DNA from: Schoenoplectus triqueter | Lineage: Eukaryota > Streptophyta > Magnoliopsida > Poales > Cyperaceae | Direction of reading: 5' to 3' | Assembly: GCA_964058805.1 (NCBI GenBank) | Contig: CAXKVV010000152.1 | Location: forward strand, 1-64,000 | DNA length: 64,000 bases | In this document: positions 9,601-22,900 of the stretch, piece after piece | How positions within the stretch are numbered: the first letter of the stretch is position 1 | Layout: each line of letters opens with the position of its first letter | Translations under genes and position numbers: made by a program | The notes under the pieces: generated by a model | What the model saw: the letters and a program-made list of their open reading frames with translations, nothing else | The model's database searches: none | Told to the model about the DNA's origin: nothing

Positions 9601-12329
9601 AATAGAAGCCACCTCAGCATGGATTAACACTATAACAGATGATTAATAGATTGATTAAACAAGTGGACCTATCAGAGTGTGCCAAGTCAGATTGATTAAA
9701 TCTAAGCAAGGGGTTAACTAATCCACAGCTGGACTAATGGGCCGAGATTCATATACTTACATGTGGGGCCCATTTGTCAGGTTTATGAATGTATAGCTCA
9801 CACAGGCAATCATGCACCTAGCCTATACACAGATCTAATCAGAGATTTAAATCAAAGGAAAGAAGTGATGTGTACCTGGCTCATTTGTATTACGCCTCTG
9901 ACTGTGGGTCCCACCTAGCTGTGGACTCTGTGCGCCGGACGCACCCTCCTCTTTCTCTTCTCCTTCTCCCCTCCCTCTCTTCTTCCTTCTTCTCGACGAG
10001 GCAGAAGGCGCCATTAGAGGTGATCAAGCTCTCCAAAGCTCGCAACTCCAATTCCTTTCACCCAGAGTTAGCCTATACATGGGAGAGTATGTGCAATTGA
10101 TCAGAATTGAAAAACAACAAGTGAATAAGGTGATTGAGAGAGATGAATACCTCGGGCAATTGATGAAGCACTTCAATTCCTACTTCAGAATCCAAAATTG
10201 ATGGTGCAAACCTTCTCCACTTGCTTAGGCGACGCTGTAGATGAAGAAAGAAGCAGCAATTAGGGGATGAATTGAAGCAATTGAGAAGGAATGATAAAAT
10301 CGGGCAAATTGATGAAATTTGAAACCTTGCACTCTCAGCTCGAATTACCAATGCTGGCAGCCTCTATGCACCCTCACGATGCTGTTTAAGTGATGGAGAT
10401 TATCAATTGGATGGTGGAGGTATGTTGTTGGCCAAGAGATGGAATCGGGTAATAAAGCTTTGAGCTTTGGAAGAAGATAACAATGGCAGAGGATGAATGA
10501 ATGCCCTAGATACATTGGAATGAGTATATATAGTATGTTTAGATGTTCTAGAAGGTTCTAGCAGCATATGAGATGTGAGTCAAACATGGTCAACAGCCAA
10601 AGGTTTGAACTTTGGATTCGCTTGAATGGGGCCCACATCATAACAGAAACAATAACAGAATTGAAGAACCATGTTCATGAGCCAAGGGAGTTCAATTGAT
10701 GGTGTATAAGTGGTGTATGGCTCTAATTCATTTGGTACACCATCTCAATTGCTTATATAAACCAATTACACACACAGAACAAAGGAGGCAATACACACGC
10801 AAGCATAGAGCATATAAACACCCATTTGAGAGCTAATAGTGAGAGACAGAGAGAAAGAGAGCAAGAATAGGAAGAAGAAGTAACAGAATCGATTGATCTC
10901 AGTTGCAAACTTGAGAACTCGATTGAATTTCTTCAATCCTTCAAGAAGAGAGCTCTGTCACTCTTGGATCACAATCAATTAGTGATTTGGAAGCTTGATT
11001 TGTGGTAATTCAAAGGAAAGGTATGTAATTTAAGCTTCTATTGAAATAACAGTGTAATTTCCAGTGAATTTTCTATTGTTCTTTCAATTTTCACCTTTCT
11101 ATTCTTTTCTTTGTGAATTTCTTGATTTGATCCTTGTATTTGCTTCATTTCTTGAATGAATTTTGATCACAGGGGTTGTAATTGAGCTGGTTAAATCGAT
11201 TGATCTCGGTTAAAACCTGAGAACTCGATACCAGTGAAGATTCTTGGTTTGATTCTTTGTTTAAACGTCAAATTCATCTCAGTTTGTGTTTGTATCTTAT
11301 GTATTCAAGGTTGTAGTGTTGTTCAAAGTCGATTGATCTCAGTTTCAACTTGAGAACTCGACTGAATTCATGATTTTCTGCATGTTGCCGCGTCGTACCA
11401 GTTCAATCTAGTTCCAGACTTGAGATTAGGGAAGATTGCATGCATAATTGGATATAGCTCAGTCATAATTGTCATTATAAAGCATATTAGGTGCATAAGT
11501 CGCATTGAGAGTGGATGAATAGTCGGAATTTTGAGTAAAAGACGATCGGTATCGGGCGATGCTGCACTGTGTCAATTTCATTAGCTCATAATGTAATTAT
11601 CATACAAATTAGATATGTAATGTCAGCTAGATTTCTATAGACATGTTAAACGATGCATTACCAACTCTGAATTGCCAGAAACATCGTTAAATTTGGTTAC
11701 AATTCGTGTCTATACTTTCGGTACCGAACTGCACCACTGTACCCCGAGTAGCATTTGTCAAGTATGATTCATTGAGTCAATTAGAGCTACAATAGTCATG
11801 TTAATTCATGTCAGCATACATAAACGATGTAAACAGGGTATCTAATTGTACAAAGTATTGATCAATTCCATTGAATTTCTAAGAATTGAGATTCGGTACC
11901 GATTGGTACCAAATCAACCCATCTGGCATTGGCATACCATGCGATTCACCGCACAGATCATTAATCAAACGCTGTAGATCGACCCCTCACGGCAAGACGA
12001 CCCTGAGGCAGTCTCCTGATCGGAGGGAGATGGCCGCAGTCGCCGGCGTCGCCAATAGCACGAATCTTGGAACTCATGTTGACTGGGGAGTCAGAGAATC
12101 GCAGCAGCACGGATATTGACGCGCGTGTGTGAATCTTGAAGGGATCGGACGCGCGAAGCAAAGCGTCGCATTAAACAGAGATATGAATATGAATCTGGGC
12201 CGTCCATCTAATACGAATTAATCTTGAGGCATATCCGGCGGCCCAAATAAGAATAGAACTATCTGAAAGATGATCGCTAATCTTGGAGCAAATCTGGCGG
12301 CCCAGATTAGGCCCATTAATTAAATAATA

Positions 12330-13560
12330 ACAGAATAGTAATAATATGGAGTAAATAAATGATTTGAAAATGCTATTGAACTCTAAATTGACTCAAATTT
12401 ATTTCTAAAATTTTCTTATTTTTCATACTATTTTTCTATACAATAATATTCCAGTTTTAAAAATGTAATCATGGTAAAACAATTTAAAAGCAAAAGACAT
12501 TACATATATTGATATAGTTGACTTAGCTTTGACTTGCCATTTTAAATACTATAAAAATTCCAAAAATACAAATAAAAATCATAAATAATAACTAGATATA
12601 TTTTAGTGATTTTTCAAGTGATTTTCTATTAAATAATAATGATGATAGTAATATGCTATAATAAATGATGAGATTAGCTATATTCTTTGATAAAAAAAAT
12701 AATAATAATAATAATAGATATTATATTGACATTTTCTAAAAAAAAAAAGAATAAAAATAATAATAATAAAAAAATATATACAAAACATACTACTATACAT
12801 TTTCTTTTGTAATAAAGAATAATAATATAGTTTCATGATATGAATTGTATTCCTTTTGTTATTTCTATACAAATATACAATAAAAATGCTTTTGATGAAT
12901 AAAATGTAATAAAATAATAGTTATAATAAAAACATAATGAATTTCATCTCTTATGACTAGTAATAAAAATCTTGTACTTTTATATGGATAATAAATAGAA
13001 ATAATAAAAATAGATATAATGAATAGTATAATAAATAGAATAGAATATTAGTAATGGTTTCTTTTAGCTATTATAGATAAAAAAATATAATAAAATAATA
13101 ATGGTGGTAAAATAGTATAGCTAACCACCTTTTAATTTTGTAAATGATTTTTACATAATGAATAGTATTACAACATAATAGAATATAATAATAAAATTCT
13201 ATTACTTTAGCTATTATGAACATTTTAAAAATACAAATAAAAATTATAGCCATTTTATTTTCTATTATTTTAGTAAGTGATTTTCTATAGAATAAATGAA
13301 GTTTAGAAATAATAAAAATAAAATTCTACTATCCCAAAAATATTAATAGCTACCCCTTTTCCTATTATTTTTGTAAATAATTTTCTACATAGACAAATAG
13401 GGTTTAAGAAATAAAAATAATAAAAAATAATAATAGTAATATAATAATTGTAATAATAATAATAATAATAATAGTAATAATAATAATAATAAATAAATGT
13501 ATCTTCATAATAGACTTTGTGCATTTTTGAAATGAATAAATATGCTCACATAAGGAGTGT
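12330..13560 (+). repeat. A/T-rich, TAA-microsatellite section of the LTR
   Basis: Almost only A and T, with short runs of (TAA)n, for example 13445-13495. The same section is present in the solo LTR at about 23880-25140, so it belongs to the element rather than to a later insertion. No gene is seen. Confidence 0.8.
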
Positions 13561-13589
13561 AGAGCCACATATGAATATTTGTACACATT

Positions 13590-14760
13590 TAGAATGATTA
13601 GTCAAGACGAGAACACCTTGACGGAGGATAACTAAGGTTGTAATAACAACATGAGAAGATACGTCGAGACAAGAACATCTCGACACTTGATGAAGAATAA
13701 TAAGATACGTTGAGACAAGAACATCCTAACGTAGAATGATTAAGGCTTCGATAGCAGCATGAAGAGATATGTCGAGACAGGAACATCTTGACACTTGATA
13801 TATATTGACTCTGAAGAAGAAGAACATTACGATGTCCTAGATAGGTGACATCTTAATGACTCGCTGCCATGAGCAAGTAACTCATGATTGAATACGCTCA
13901 CACAAGGGGTGTAGGGCAATATAGTAATTTTGCACAAGTAATGCAACATATAGAATGGCTAGTCGAGACAAGAACATCTTGACGTTCGTTGAAGATTGAC
14001 CAAAGCTACGACATCAGCATGGAGAGATATGTCGACTTTGAAGATGAAAAACATTACGATGTCCGAGCGAAGTGACATCTTAATGACTCGGTGTCATGAA
14101 CAAGTAATTCATGACCGTTTGAGCTGGCAAGACTGAACTCGTTCATCGACGAGTTTGTCTCCCAATTCATTCCCCGAGAATGTGAGATTGAATCGGTCTG
14201 TTGGTAGATTCATCCACAAAACAGTGAATGTGAACCGTTCTGTAGGTAGGTTCCTTCACTAACACATGCCTCAATGTTGAACTGGCCCAGCGCTTCAGGT
14301 TTGACATTGTGTGCAATTGTGTTTCCTAGGTTTATGAATCGGCTTAGTGCTACGAATTCATGATCTAGAAGATCAGTGAGAAGAAATACGTGGGCCATAG
14401 CCACCCTTCTCCTGATTCACCAACCTCAAGATCAACCGGCTCAGCGCTTCGAGTTGTATTTTGTGTGATTGGTTGTTGACTAGTTAAGATTGAACCGGTC
14501 TGTTTGTAGGTTTATCTTCTAGATCAACGGAGGTCGAGTCGGTCTGTATGTAGACTCACCTCAAGCCCCCTATGAAGAGATTAACCTGGTCTGTTGGTAA
14601 GGTTACATCTCGAGGAGGCATGGACTGAACCGGTCTGTTTGTAGGTTCGTCCACCATAGGATAAAACCGATCTGTTTGTAGGTTTTGTCTTCCCTAGATT
14701 GAACCGGTCTGTTGGTAGGTTCATCTTCCGTAGATCCATTTTTATAAACTTAGACGACCA
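13590..14760 (+). repeat. Minisatellite-like repeats near the LTR 3' end
   Basis: Two arrays. The first (13590-14080) repeats GTCGAGACAAGAACATCTTG with spacers that include CAACATGAGAAGATA-like text. The second (14183-14735) repeats a core close to CGGTCTGTTTGTAGGTT about ten times with 25-70 bp between copies. Both are present in the solo LTR (25280-25800 and 25927-26520) but with different copy order, which indicates expansion or conversion after the copies separated. Confidence 0.75.
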
Positions 14761-15044
14761 CTTGCCCATCTCTTAACTATACTATTTGCTTCTCTCTTTC
14801 AAAGATCCAGAGGTGCCTCGAGGTTCGTAGCCCAGGGTAATTAACGGTGGGGGCTTGCGCCCACCGGAATCTACAAGAACTCACAACCACTAAAAAACCC
14901 CCTGAATGTGCATCCCAATATCTCTAAACGGCAGAATCGGCCGACACCCATACAGATGCACGCTCGGGAGGGATCTCCGTGTCCTTCTTCCGCAGAACCC
15001 ATCGCCCGGCGGCGGTGCGGCGGCGCGCGAAAAAGGGTCGCACA

Positions 15045-17700
15045 GTCACCGATTGGAGATCAGGCAATGGAGTCAGAATCGATTGAGTACGATGAGTTTA
15101 GTGTCGGTCCTGTCAGACACATCTGTACGGTGGATCTCTGGGCGAGTCAGTACCGTTTGGTCCATCGGTGCCAATTCGGTACAGTCAAGTCTTGGCCTCA
15201 ATTCACAGTGTTTAAGTGCTCAATTGAGTTAGTTCTTCCTAAAATCTTACGACTTTAATGTCAATTCTTAGGCCAAGGATTTCAATTGAAATTAAAAAGT
15301 TAAAGAGAAAGATGTTCTTATATTTGCTCTAATAGTGTCGAATTTAGTGTAAAGCAAACATCTATTGGTTCCTTAAGCCCTTACTCACTGTCTCAAGTTT
15401 CATTACTCTCATGAATTGCTGATGTGATTTACCTATGTACATTGACTTAAATTGAAACTCATATTATCAGCCTCTCACGGTTTGAGCTAGATGCAATCTT
15501 CCAAATGTGTTCCCTTGTGAAAGTTTATTTATAAGTAATCAAATCAGAAACTGCATGTTTCACTTGTTATTTTCATTCGGTACAATGATGCTCCCTTCTC
15601 TCTTTAGGTTTAGCATCATCCCTTCCAACCTTGGTTGCCATGATGCTCTATACTTAAGCAACCAAGTCATAACTGAGACTAGGAGGCACTTAGTGCCTAC
15701 TACCAGTCGGTTGTGGAGGTAGGAGTACTATAAGCACTTCGACTACCCATGTATTAGTCCAACTCTTTCGATTAAATCTTATGAATGATATTTCAGGAAA
15801 GGAAAGATAAAAGAAAGTAAAAGAAAGGAGGAGATAGGCAAGATAACAAATCAAAGAATGCAAAGAAAAGAAGAATCTCATATCTTTACTAATAAGAAAA
15901 TTCCTTCAAGAGTTACATTTTTTTTTAAAAAGTTACGACACCTAGCTTAGGATGTGTGGCAAAGAGTGATGCTTGTGATGCTCTAATTTGATCTAATTGA
16001 GATATTCCAATGAATCTACTATCAATTGGTCAAATTATCTTCTTATCTTCTTCAGGGCCTTGATTGATCTTCTATTTTCCTTCTTTATTGCTAAAATTGG
16101 ATCACCTGGCAGAGTTCTTTACTAATCTCACTGGATTCTCGGATCCAGGGAAGACAAGTGTATAGAGGCTGTGGAATGGATGTAATGAACTGGGGGCACT
16201 CAATTGCTGCCTAGGGTTTATATAGGGAGCTAGCAGTGGACAATCGTGTTTTTATTTCCCCCAATCTGTGTTTCCTGAATACCACGAATTGTTGAAGTGG
16301 CAATATCTCATCCCTCCATCCATCAAATGAATGGTGTAGATTGAGTCAATTTGTGTTTGTTGTGAGTGAATTCTGAGGTTTGGATTGCCAGCGTGGCATT
16401 GTGATCACAGCTCAACCCTTCCCTACTCCGTCTTATTGAAACACCAAACGAATTAGCCTCTCTTACTGACTTTCAATCCTGTACACCAACTCCACTATGA
16501 AGATCATGCAAAAGAGGCTTAACTTATGTCAGTAACCGCCTTAAAAGAATCGTGGGACCCACACGATGTCCTCTGAACCACCAATTCGTCTCATCACTCT
16601 TCAAAGCATCCGATTGAACTCTATACCTGATTTCTTTTCCCTTGAATGTGAGTGACTTATAGTCCAACTAAAAATAAATTGTTATAGTGTGTTCTCCTCA
16701 CCGAGAGCTTTCGAACGGTATATTATTTGTCAAGTTTCGTTACTGATTGACCCTTTTGCCATTTTTTTCATTGGCTTTTGTTCAAAACCGGGTCAGCAAA
16801 GGGATAATTCACAACAGCAGGGAAGGAGAGGGTTCTTCTGTCTATGTGGGGCCCGGTGGCAGCGACAGAAATGAAGAGGGAAGGGTAGTGCATGTCGGTG
16901 GACTCGGTGTTCATGGATGACCCCACATATAATGATTAATGAGTGACAAATGAAATGGACCAAGTCCATTCAGTATTTCCTCTTTTCTTAAACTCCTCTC
17001 CAACGCCATTTAGGTGTCTCTCTTTTTTTTTTACCCCCAGTTTGCACCCAATGAAGTATTGTCCCCAAGTTGCACCCACAAAGGTCTTTGATCAAATCCT
17101 AGCCTTCCAATTAGTCTGATTTTCTTCTTCGAATTGATTCTAATAGATATGTTCATTCAAAAATTATGAAATTTTCATCAAAGTTATCTAAATTCATGAT
17201 GAACATCTCTGTATTTTTTAAATTCTCATTTTAACACTATCTCTTTGTACTAAAAATTCTTTGATCACGAAAACTTTGTTTTTCTCTTGAATAAATCCCA
17301 GATAAAACTCTGTTTTTCAATTGTAGCTCAGTGTCTCTACCAAATAAAATTCCTCCTTGCAGAAACCACCCTAATTAAACACCAATTAGACTTGTATTGA
17401 TATTTATTAAGGTTTGATTTGATCAACAGTTGATTACTTATCAATAATTGATACAAATCCAGACTTGATCAGATGTTTGCAACATTGACACCTGATCAGT
17501 CTTATGAAATTAACTTTTAATTCACTTGTATGAAAGCAAAATCACATTCAAATTTTTTTGTGATTGGTTGTATCAAAATACTGGTTTGGCGTTGACACAG
17601 TTCCTGTACAGGGATTGGATTGCTTCGGTTCTTAGGGTTTGCTTTGATGGTTTGATCTTGACTTTTCTTTTGAGTTTCTTCCTTCGATCTGTCAGGGGTA
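15045..17700 (-). mobile_element. Diverged inverted fragment of a related giant LTR
   Basis: Read on the minus strand, 17530-17050 follows the same order as the intact LTR at about 8480-9130: the segment with GAAAGCAAAATCACA, the repeated CTGATCAGGTG-like text, TCTAATTGGTGTTT, the purine-rich TTTCTGCAAGG and GGGTGCAA motifs all recur with many differences. 15085-15190 resembles the CGGTACCGATTGG section of the LTR near 11900. This suggests that the Tat element inserted into an older, inverted member of its own family. The fit is clear at 17030-17620 and weak elsewhere; 15250-17000 has no recognisable gene. Confidence 0.5.
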
Positions 17701-17741
17701 AACACTATGTGATGATATTTTGTGAAACACCATGGATTTGG

Positions 17742-18058
17742 CGCTTCAACAAAAATATCTAATTTCAAATTAGCTCTGACCAATCAAACCATTTAATCTA
17801 ATCTCCATATGAAAAGATATTAGCAATCCAAATATTTTTTTTTAATAGATTAGCTATTTTTTTGGATGTGAAGAAAATCATTGTTTCGGACGAACCAAAT
17901 TCTCAAATCAAGATATTTCTCCCCATCTGAAAAATAGCAAATTAATTCTAGAAAAATATAAAATTTGGTTTGCTAATATATTTTCATATAGAGATTAGAT
18001 TGAACAGTCTTGATTGGTTATACCTAGTTTGAAATTAGATATTTGAGTACGAATAGAG
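17742..18058. mobile_element. Foldback (inverted-repeat) MITE
   Basis: Arms at about 17752-17815 and 17985-18045 are reverse complements: AATATCTAATTTCAAATTAG and ATCTAATCTCCATATG on the left match CTAGTTTGAAATTAGATAT and CATATAGAGATTAGAT on the right. The centre is A/T-rich with no coding capacity. Target duplication is not clear. The build is like the foldback elements at 29.4, 30.8, 49.6 and 57.3 kb, but the ends differ. Confidence 0.55.
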
Positions 18059-18394
18059 ATTAGATTGAACACTAGATCCATGATAATTCGTGAAGCATCA
18101 TAACATAGTTCATAGTAATAATAATACAATAATATAAATACTAATAAGAATACATAATATTTTTTTAACTCTTGATAAAACATTAAATAATTTTTAACAA
18201 TACAGTATTTCTTATTTATGTATAAATAAAGCGATATTGGTCCTAAATAAAGTGCTACCAAGAGAATTTTGAACGTACTTCCACTTGCTTCTTGTTCTGT
18301 ACCGAACCGAATAAACTAATAATGGTACCCGTCTTGTGTACCTATTTAATTATGCATACATGTCACGGTCATATTATTTGCTATTTTGGCAATT

Positions 18395-18815
18395 GATTGA
18401 AAACCAAGATAAAATTGAACTTTATAGTACTCGCAAATTTGAAACAAAGTAAAATATTAATTATACTTTCGCTTTTTCTTCAAAATGAACAGGCGGAAAC
18501 AAAAATATATTTTTATTTCTTACAGATGAACATGATATTTTTTTTATTCACTTTCCGAAGGAAATTTATTTTCCACGAACGTGCTTTACTCTCCAAACAG
18601 TTTTGACTTGGAATTCTAGTTCTTCGTCTCATCTAATAAAAGATAATAGACTACCTAATTCATTTCTATCGAAAACTGGTTTGTCAAGACTCAAGAGTCA
18701 AGATTTTCATCATTATATCCGGTATGTTTGCATATATCCGGTACATGTGAAAAATAATGATGTATTGTACAATGTTAATTATATGTCCAAATAAAAGTTA
18801 TCAAATTATATTAAA
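18395..18815 (+). repeat. Copy X of the PKS upstream block start
   Basis: About 420 bp from ACCAAGATAAAATTGAAC to TATGTCCAAATAAAA match 27178-27560 closely and 34995-35300 more weakly; part is also seen in reverse at 53860-53990. Shared landmarks are AACAGGCGGAAAC, TTTCCACGAACGTGC and GGTTTGTCAAGA. No gene is encoded. It is a stray piece of the duplicated PKS flanking DNA. Confidence 0.8.
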
Positions 18816-18858
18816 TTAAATAAGCTGCCAAAAATCAAACTGAGGCTTATACCCAGCT

Positions 18859-19053
18859 GCAAGCGGATGTGGAATCACAACGTGCTGAAATAGAAATCCA
18901 ACGCAAAGCAATTGAAGCACAGAATGAAGAAATGAGACTAAAAATTCAAGATGAAGTGCAGCGACAAGTATCAACGATTTTTACAAGCATCGCTTCTGAA
19001 AACTCTTTTATTAACTTCGAATCAAGTGCGCCAATTGATGCTTCGATAGAAAA
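18859..19053 (+). pseudogene. Coiled-coil exon, probably from a plant transposase
   Basis: An open stretch encodes LQADVESQRAEIEIQRKA and then EEMRLKIQDEVQRQV, a charged heptad-like coil of about 65 residues. It is bordered by a plausible acceptor (TTATACCCAG) and donor (GAAAAAGTAAGT). C-terminal coils of this kind occur in transposase-like proteins of CACTA (Ptta/En/Spm) elements. No upstream domain is left, so it is an isolated relic exon; the family assignment is an inference. Confidence 0.45.
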
Positions 19054-19901
19054 AGTAAGTAGTATCAATTTACAAAAACTAAAGTAGAATTTGTATGGCT
19101 GGTATCCTAGAGTAGCTGCTTAGTCTTGAATAACCTATGTTACTGTAGCATGAATAAATTTATCTTGACAGTTGTCCATCTACCTTACTTTGCCTAAGAG
19201 CTTATCAGTGTTGCCATATTATTTTTAGCAAAGAGTAAGTAAAAAAGTATAATTAACTTATTTCTTTGTATGCTCATAGGTTCATGAGAAATGACTTCAT
19301 TAGAATACGCTTTAAGAAAAGTTGAAGTATCCAGAGAATAAAATTATCTTTTATCTTCTTAAAGTAGTTATAGGATTCAAATAGTTAAGTAATGATTAAT
19401 GTTTTTTTTTCCTTTTTACATAGGTCCATAGGCTTTATTGATATTTTATCCATGTGATCATCATAATGAATAATTAATGAAAATTTGTATTTTTCAATCA
19501 TTATAATTGTTATTTTATTTCGTTTTTAGCATAAAATTTTAATGTGTTTAAAAAATAGTATTTATAAAAATATCCATATCATTTTCAAATATTTTATATA
19601 CAATAATATAAAATAATAATATGAATTAGTGATAAAAAGAATTGGAAAAAAATATATTTGTTGCATATGAAATTTTGTCATTGTCATAGTGACAATATAA
19701 TTCTCAACACTGTTTACCCTTGAAAGATTTCAAGGATGAATAGATGAATAAATGAAAATAGATTGATGATTAATGATAAATCATAAGAAGAGGGAAAAGA
19801 GAAAGTAATGAAAGATGGCCCACTAATCAGGAGAGGTCGCTGCTTAACCCCGGAACAAATCCATTAATCCCACAATGAAATATTAGGGTGAAAGACGAGG
19901 A

Positions 19902-19909
19902 TATAAATA
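19902..19909 (+). promoter_or_regulatory. TATA box of the solo LTR
   Basis: TATAAATA followed by CCCC, in the same setting as the two TATA boxes of the 3' LTR. The neighbouring ATCCCACAATG and GACCCTCGGGAG text is conserved. If still active it would fire to the right, through the A/T-rich end of the LTR towards the PKS locus. Confidence 0.5.
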
Positions 19910-22900
19910 CCCCACCACCTCCTACTCATTCGAGGTGGCTGACCCTCGGGAGATTTCAGAGAGAGAAATCTCCTGATGGGTCAGCCATTTGATTACATTT
20001 TCTCTGACAAGTGGGACCCACCTGGCAGTCCCTTGTAGATGAATCTAACAACATAGCCTATTTGGTGAGTCACCCATGTGACCATTTTCATTGACAGGTG
20101 GACTCCACACCTCAGTGACCTATTGAAGGAGTCAGAATTGAACCCTAAAAATCTGCCTTTGGAGCTAACCCTAGGAAGGAGCTGAAGCAGTATAATCCCT
20201 ATGCTACATGAAATGATGTCAATGCCAAGCTAGCATTTTGATGCAACTAGTCATGAGAAATTTCAAATGTGATTTTGCTTTCAAGGCTGACCTGGTGCCA
20301 AAGCTGTGAGCAACCACCTAACCATGCTTTGATTTGTGTCAATTACTGATAAGTAGTCAGTTCTTTGACCAAGTCACCCTCATGCTAAGGGATTGAAAGT
20401 CAATTTCACAAGACTGATCAGGTGCCAAAGCTGGGAGCAACCATCTGATCAAGTCTAGATTTGTATCAACTGTTGACATGTAATCAACTGTTGATCAGAT
20501 CAAGCCCTAATGAATATCAATATAAGTCTAATTGGTATTTAGTTAGGGTGGTTTCTGCAAGAGAGAGATAATTGGCAGAGACACAGAGCTACAATTGAAA
20601 TCAAGGATTAATTCATAAGGAATAATAGGGTTTTATGGATAAAAGAATTTTTAATTCAGAGAGGCAAGGGCAAAAATGGAATTAAAAGTTACAGGGATGA
20701 TCATCATGAATTTAGGGATTTTTGGTGAAATTTTCATGATTTTTGGATGAGTAGAGCTATTAAAATAAATTCAGGGAAGATAAAAGCAGAATAAATGGAC
20801 TGATCAAAGGCTGAGATTCAATCAAGGGTTCATCTGGGTGCAATTTGGGGACAGAGACACATCTGGGTGCAAACTGGGGATCCTAAGCACACCTACACCG
20901 AATCAGGGAAGAGAGAGGGTGTGACACGTGTCAGCATCTCATTGGGCCACCCCATGCCACGTGTCAGCACCCCATTGGTCCACCTCAGCCATGTGGGCCC
21001 CACACCCCTACAGACCTGACAAGTGGGCCCCACCTATGCCACATGGCAGTCAGCCACTGGTCCACATCGATAGCCACCTCATACAGCAGCTAGACAAATG
21101 GCAGCATGCTATAAGGCCACCTCAACAGCCCAATGCCATGTGGCCTCCCTTATTGGTCCACCTCACTACTGTGAACCCCACTATACCATAAGACGACTGA
21201 CAAGTGGGCCCCACTGGGTGCCACATGGCATACACTCACTGGTGCCATGTCATCATACAGTGTGTACAAGGAGTGACAAATGGCTTCCTATGATTGGTAC
21301 AGGTCAGCAGATGACAACACACATGGCATTACTAGGCAGGGCCACATCACTCACCATTTACAGATCATTAGTGTTAAGGATTTGTTTAACAAGCAATCAA
21401 CCAATCAGGAAGAGCCACCTCAGCATATTAGCACTAATCAATTGCTAACCTCACAGACTTAAACGCTTAAACCTTACAGATGGGACCCAGTAGTCAGATG
21501 AATAAGGCTAGGATCACAAGCTAGAGATATAAACCAAGTCCATTCATCCTGTCTATCCAACTCAGCGCAAATGAATTCAAACAAAAGAGGAAAAGGAAGG
21601 TGAACCTGGTGCATGAGCTCTATGCCGCTGCCCCTCTTCTCTCCCGTGCGTTGGTGCGTGTGTGCCGTGCGCATCCAAGCTGGCGGAAGGACCTTCTCCC
21701 TCCTTCTTCTTCTCGCCATTGCCCGAGTCCAGCACAGCTCGCATTCTTTTCTTTCCTTGGCGCCTCACCATGATTGAAGGTAATCTAAGAGAGCAGTGAT
21801 GATCAAGCGATAGAATAAAGGATATTATTAGGTCAATTGAGAAAATGAGATGAACAGAAGTGGAAATTGAGTTAGTACCCGAAATTGAGCTAAGGAAAGA
21901 AATCCAATTGGTGCTCTGAATATCAAATTGAGTTGCAAAACAACTTCCTTGAGCTAAGGCGACGCCGATTGATAAGTGATTATGAAGCAATTGAGTCAAA
22001 AGAGGGTTCAAAGATCGAAAATTGCCAAAAGCAGTAGCAAAGAGATAAGTACAATTGATGCTTTAGGGATCAAATTGCATTGTTAAGTGGCATCTCTAAG
22101 GTGAGGCGACACTAATGGAGGTGAATGAGCGAGACAATTGAATGAAATGATCTGAAATTGATCAAGAGAGAAAACGAGGCAGAAACGTGATTTTTGAATT
22201 GAACAAGCCTCAGTGCAATTGAGAGTGAAGAGTTGTTGACAGTGATGAAGGGGTGTTTAAATACAATTCAGCAGTGAAGGGGCCGCTCATCCAATAGAAC
22301 ATGTGCTCAATTGAAGTCAAATTAGCCACGGCACAGTCAAAGGGAATAACAGAAACAGTTATGCAGCTGCAGCAACAAACACAAACCCATCTTGGCCGTT
22401 GATTGAATTAGAATGAAGGGTGAGGATGTATCCAAGGTGGCAATCCGAGTGGAAGGCAGCTAACCAATCACAATTGGGATTAATTGGCCTAATTAGCCTA
22501 TATAAACCGAAAATTAGCAACAGTAGCACATATACATCCATTAGCAGAGCAATTGAGAGTATCTACACACTTACACATACGCTAGTAGTCATCAATTACA
22601 GAGAGGAAGAGAGATTACAAGGAAATTAATCGATTTGAATTACTATTCAGATTAAGAGGTAACTGTTCATGCATTCAATTGGCACTTTCCTTTCATTCTC
22701 TGTAAATGAATTTAGGACTTTAACATAGCTAGTTAGGTAGTCAATTGATTTCTTTTCTGTTCTTGCTACTATTCTTTAAGAATTTGCTATATTCTTTCAT
22801 ATTTTCTTTTCTTTGCTTTTGTTCTTCCTTTGAATAACCCTAATCAATGGCAATTGACTGAATCCAGTGAGCCACTGGCCCAATCACAAAGTGATTGGTG

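Larger units (their letters stand above)
1..15044 (+). mobile_element. Tat-lineage Ty3/gypsy LTR retrotransposon, 3' part
   Basis: The window opens inside the pol gene of a large Ty3/gypsy element. In order it shows the end of reverse transcriptase, RNase H, a second RNase H, integrase, a 3.4-kb non-coding and antisense-coding section, and a 7.3-kb 3' LTR. The second RNase H between the RT-linked RNase H and integrase, and an antisense gene between integrase and the 3' LTR, are known traits of the Tat lineage (Ogre, Retand, Grande, RIRE2 and relatives). The LTR is recognised because a second copy at 19711-26824 has the same TG and CA ends. Gag, protease, most of RT, the primer-binding site and the 5' LTR lie left of the window. 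The 5 bases after the LTR (GTCAC, 15045-15049) should be the target duplication, but its partner is not visible. Confidence 0.9.
7725..15044 (+). repeat. 3' LTR (7320 bp) of the Tat element
   Basis: Starts TGTTTACC and ends GGGTCGCACA, matching the solo LTR at 19711-26824 from end to end. In order it holds: a duplicated promoter segment (7840-8310), a section with repeated GTGCCAAAGCTG text (8550-8700), an array of CACATGGCA palindromes (9178-9600), a section where TCGATTGATCTC-like text recurs three times (10893, 11193, 11328), an A/T-rich section (12330-13560), minisatellite-like repeats (13590-14735), and a GC-rich 3' end. At over 7 kb it is far longer than usual plant LTRs (0.3-5 kb) and longer than the pol segment visible here. 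The 206-bp excess over the solo copy is roughly explained by the promoter duplication. Confidence 0.9.

Noticed and set aside
13590..14735. CRISPR-like regular repeats
   Set aside because: Units are degenerate, spacing is irregular, spacers are themselves repetitive and the genome is a plant's. They are LTR minisatellites.
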